Assembly (NCBI GenBank): GCA_013042925.1
Contig: JABDPH010000341.1
Span: 1 to 7,970 of the forward strand
Origin: Eudoraea sp.
GTDB taxonomy: Bacteria; Bacteroidota; Bacteroidia; Flavobacteriales; Flavobacteriaceae
DNA: 7,970 bases
Direction of reading: 5' to 3'
Shown: positions 6,361 to 7,970 of the stretch, one piece after another
Position numbering within the stretch: the stretch's first letter is position 1
Layout: every line of letters begins with the position of its first letter
Program-made: the position numbers and the translations under genes
Notes under the pieces: model-generated
Database searches by the model: none
What the model saw: the letters and a program-made list of their open reading frames with translations, nothing else
What the model was told of the DNA's origin: nothing

Positions 6361-6392
6361 TAAACCTAAAAATAGGGAATGTAGCCTACAAA
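6361..6392 (-). promoter_or_regulatory. promoter of secreted ConA-like gene
   Basis: On the minus strand, TTTG (6389-6392) is followed by exactly 20 bases and TAGGTTTA (6361-6368), matching five of the six fixed positions of TAnnTTTG. The -7 element ends 30 bases before the ATG at 6330. It lies in the 101-base gap after guaB, so the gene need not depend on guaB transcription. A second -7-like TATTTTTA overlaps it but lacks a properly spaced -33. Confidence 0.6.
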
Positions 6393-6431
6393 GCTGGACA
6401 ATATTCGATTATTAGATTTTATTTAACACGA

Positions 6432-7904
6432 TTAACGGCTGTAGTTGGGAGATTCCTTCGTAATAGTTACATCATGAGGATGGCCCTCATTAATACCGCT
6501 CGCAGTAATCTTTATAAATCTTCCTGTTTCTTTTAAAGTGTCAATATCTTTGGCACCGCAATAACCCATACCTGCCCTGAGTCCGCCAACAAACTGATGT
6601 ATACTTTCAAATAGCTCTCCTTTATAAGGAACGCGTCCAACAATACCCTCGGGTACCAACTTGTTGATATCATCTTCCACATCCTGGAAATACCGGTCCT
6701 TACTTCCCTCCTTCATGGCCTCCACAGATCCCATACCTCTGTAGGACTTAAATTTTCGGCCTTCGTAAATAATTGTCTCTCCGGGTGATTCTTTGGTTCC
6801 GGCTAATAGAGACCCCAACATTACACAATCTGCACCAGCTGCAATGGCTTTTGGGATATCGCCTGTATAACGTATTCCACCATCAGCAATTACGGGAACA
6901 CCACTGCCTTTAATAGCTGCTGCAACTTCCAATACCGCCGAGAATTGCGGAAAACCAACACCTGCGACCACTCTTGTTGTGCAAATGGAACCGGGCCCTA
7001 TTCCTACTTTTACCGCATCGGCTCCCGCATCTACTAAATACTTTGCAGCATCTGCCGTGGCAATATTACCTACAATAACATCAAGCTCCGGAAATTGCTT
7101 CTTCACATCTTTAAGGATACTCACCACACCTTTTGTATGACCATGAGCTGTATCTATTACAACCGCATCAACTCCAGCGGTTACCAAAGCATCGGTCCTT
7201 TCCAAGGCATCCGGAGTTACCCCAATAGCAGCGGCTACTCGTAACCTGCCATATTGGTCTTTGTTTGCAACTGGCTTTTGAGTTAACTTGGTAATATCGC
7301 GGAAGGTTATAAGGCCAACAAGTTTATTCGAACTATCTACTACCGGAAGTTTTTCAATTTTATTAGTTTGAAGAATGCCTTCCGCCTGTTCCAGAGAAGT
7401 CCCTTCAGCTACGGTAACAAGATTCGATTTTGTCATCACCTCAGCAATTGGCCGACTATTGTCCTTCTCAAACCTAAGATCCCTGTTGGTTACAATACCG
7501 ATTAATTTTTGTTTCTCATCAACTATAGGAATACCACCTATACTATGCTCGCGCATGCTGGCTTTAGCATCTCCTACCAAAGCATCAAGATGCAGGGTTA
7601 CAGGATCCAAAATCATTCCGCTTTCCGCCCTTTTAACTTTTCGAACCTTCATTGCCTGTTGCGCAGTTGACATGTTCTTATGCAATACACCAATACCTCC
7701 TTCACGAGCCATAGCAATAGCCATTCTTGACTCGGTCACTGTATCCATCGCGGCCGAAACAACAGGAATATTAATCGTAATATTTTTAGTGAATTTTGTT
7801 TGAATATTAACTTCTCTGGGTAAAATTTCAGAAAAGGCAGGGACAAGGAGTACGTCATCGTAAGTGAGGCCTTCTCCAAGAATCTTATTAAGGTGAGCTT
7901 CCAT
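6432..7904 (-). CDS. guaB: inosine-5'-monophosphate dehydrogenase
   Basis: GuaB oxidises IMP to XMP with NAD+, the committed step of guanine nucleotide synthesis, as a cytoplasmic tetramer. The 490-residue length is close to the 488 of E. coli. The barrel begins with L-T-Y-D-D-V-L-L at 13-20. Two CBS domains, the regulatory Bateman module, fill about 95-205, with G-G-I-P-I-V-D at 123-129 and K-L-P-V-V-D at 185-190. The barrel then resumes with D251-T-A-H-G-H (NAD site), G-N-I-A-T at 279-283, the catalytic loop G-P-G-S-I-C308-T-T, D341-G-G-I-R (IMP phosphate), G364-S-L-L-A-G and the mobile flap Y388-R-G-M-G-S with R424 downstream. All key residues are present and the gene is intact. It is complete within the window, with a promoter just upstream. 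No clear terminator follows the stop. Confidence 0.98.
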   Translation of the reverse strand: MEAHLNKILGEGLTYDDVLLVPAFSEILPREVNIQTKFTKNITINIPVVSAAMDTVTESRMAIAMAREGGIGVLHKNMSTAQQAMKVRKVKRAESGMILDPVTLHLDALVGDAKASMREHSIGGIPIVDEKQKLIGIVTNRDLRFEKDNSRPIAEVMTKSNLVTVAEGTSLEQAEGILQTNKIEKLPVVDSSNKLVGLITFRDITKLTQKPVANKDQYGRLRVAAAIGVTPDALERTDALVTAGVDAVVIDTAHGHTKGVVSILKDVKKQFPELDVIVGNIATADAAKYLVDAGADAVKVGIGPGSICTTRVVAGVGFPQFSAVLEVAAAIKGSGVPVIADGGIRYTGDIPKAIAAGADCVMLGSLLAGTKESPGETIIYEGRKFKSYRGMGSVEAMKEGSKDRYFQDVEDDINKLVPEGIVGRVPYKGELFESIHQFVGGLRAGMGYCGAKDIDTLKETGRFIKITASGINEGHPHDVTITKESPNYSR

Positions 7905-7927
7905 GGCAATTAAGGATTAATTGCGTG

Positions 7928-7935
7928 CAAATATA
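7928..7935 (-). promoter_or_regulatory. guaB promoter -7 element
   Basis: On the minus strand, TATATTTG is a perfect TAnnTTTG match ending 23 bases before the guaB ATG, so the leader would be about 18 bases. A -33 TTTG at the usual 20-base spacing is absent. The nearest TTG lies about 15 bases upstream, so expression may need an activator or the -33 may be degenerate. Confidence 0.5.
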
Positions 7936-7970
7936 CCATAATTAATGCAACAAGAGGTTATTGCTACTGC

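Noticed and set aside
6345..6536. 63-codon plus-strand frame spanning the guaB 3' end and the following gap
   Set aside because: It overlaps the end of guaB and the promoter of the ConA-like gene, and has no recognisable domain or start signal.
7375..7803. 142-codon open frame antisense to guaB
   Set aside because: It lies wholly inside a strongly conserved gene on the other strand and its translation matches nothing recognisable; it is a shadow of guaB codon use.

Overview
This window looks like ordinary chromosomal core sequence from a member of the Flavobacteriia (Bacteroidota). Four observations support this. The base composition is AT-rich. Genes lack a consistent Shine-Dalgarno sequence. 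Several genes have promoters of the Bacteroidota type: a TTTG or near match at -33, a spacer of about 20 bases, and TAnnTTTG at -7. The proteins are also typical of flavobacteria, including a single-repeat DUF1456 protein, a stand-alone LON-substrate-binding-domain protein, small secreted proteins and a TerB-like protein. No rRNA, tRNA, CRISPR array, transposase, phage gene or long repeat was seen.

Layout. Positions 1-233 hold no convincing gene. A TerB-like protein (234-635, minus) and a DUF1456/YehS-family protein (775-1125, plus) diverge from a 139-base gap. The DUF1456 gene converges with a small secreted protein gene (1161-1499, minus) onto one bidirectional terminator, whose left arm contains the end of the DUF1456 coding sequence. 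Next, on the minus strand, come sucC (1687-2880) with its own promoter and terminator, and a LON-domain protein (3037-3675). The LON gene diverges from lysA (3840-5081, plus), and each of the two has its own promoter. A secreted thioredoxin-fold protein (5145-5678, plus) follows lysA. It converges, with one base between the stop codons, on a secreted concanavalin-A-like/DUF1080-like protein (5680-6330, minus). The window closes with guaB (6432-7904, minus).

How the genes relate. Three are central metabolism: sucC (TCA cycle), lysA (last step of lysine synthesis, which also draws on peptidoglycan precursors) and guaB (committed step to GMP). They do not form one pathway, and nearly every gene appears to have its own promoter, so this is a run of single-gene transcription units rather than an operon. 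Three proteins carry Sec signal peptides (1161-1499, 5145-5678, 5680-6330) and should act in the periplasm or at the cell surface.

I found no defence island, biosynthetic cluster or other obviously new system. The points most worth a second look are the uniform 20-base promoter spacing, the terminator that overlaps a coding end, the nearly touching convergent stops without a visible terminator, the sucC gene without sucD, and the small secreted protein with a possible TonB-C-like domain. Several ORFs are extended or antisense artefacts, and the starts were corrected: TerB-like to 635, DUF1456 to 775, sucC to 2880 and lysA to 3840.
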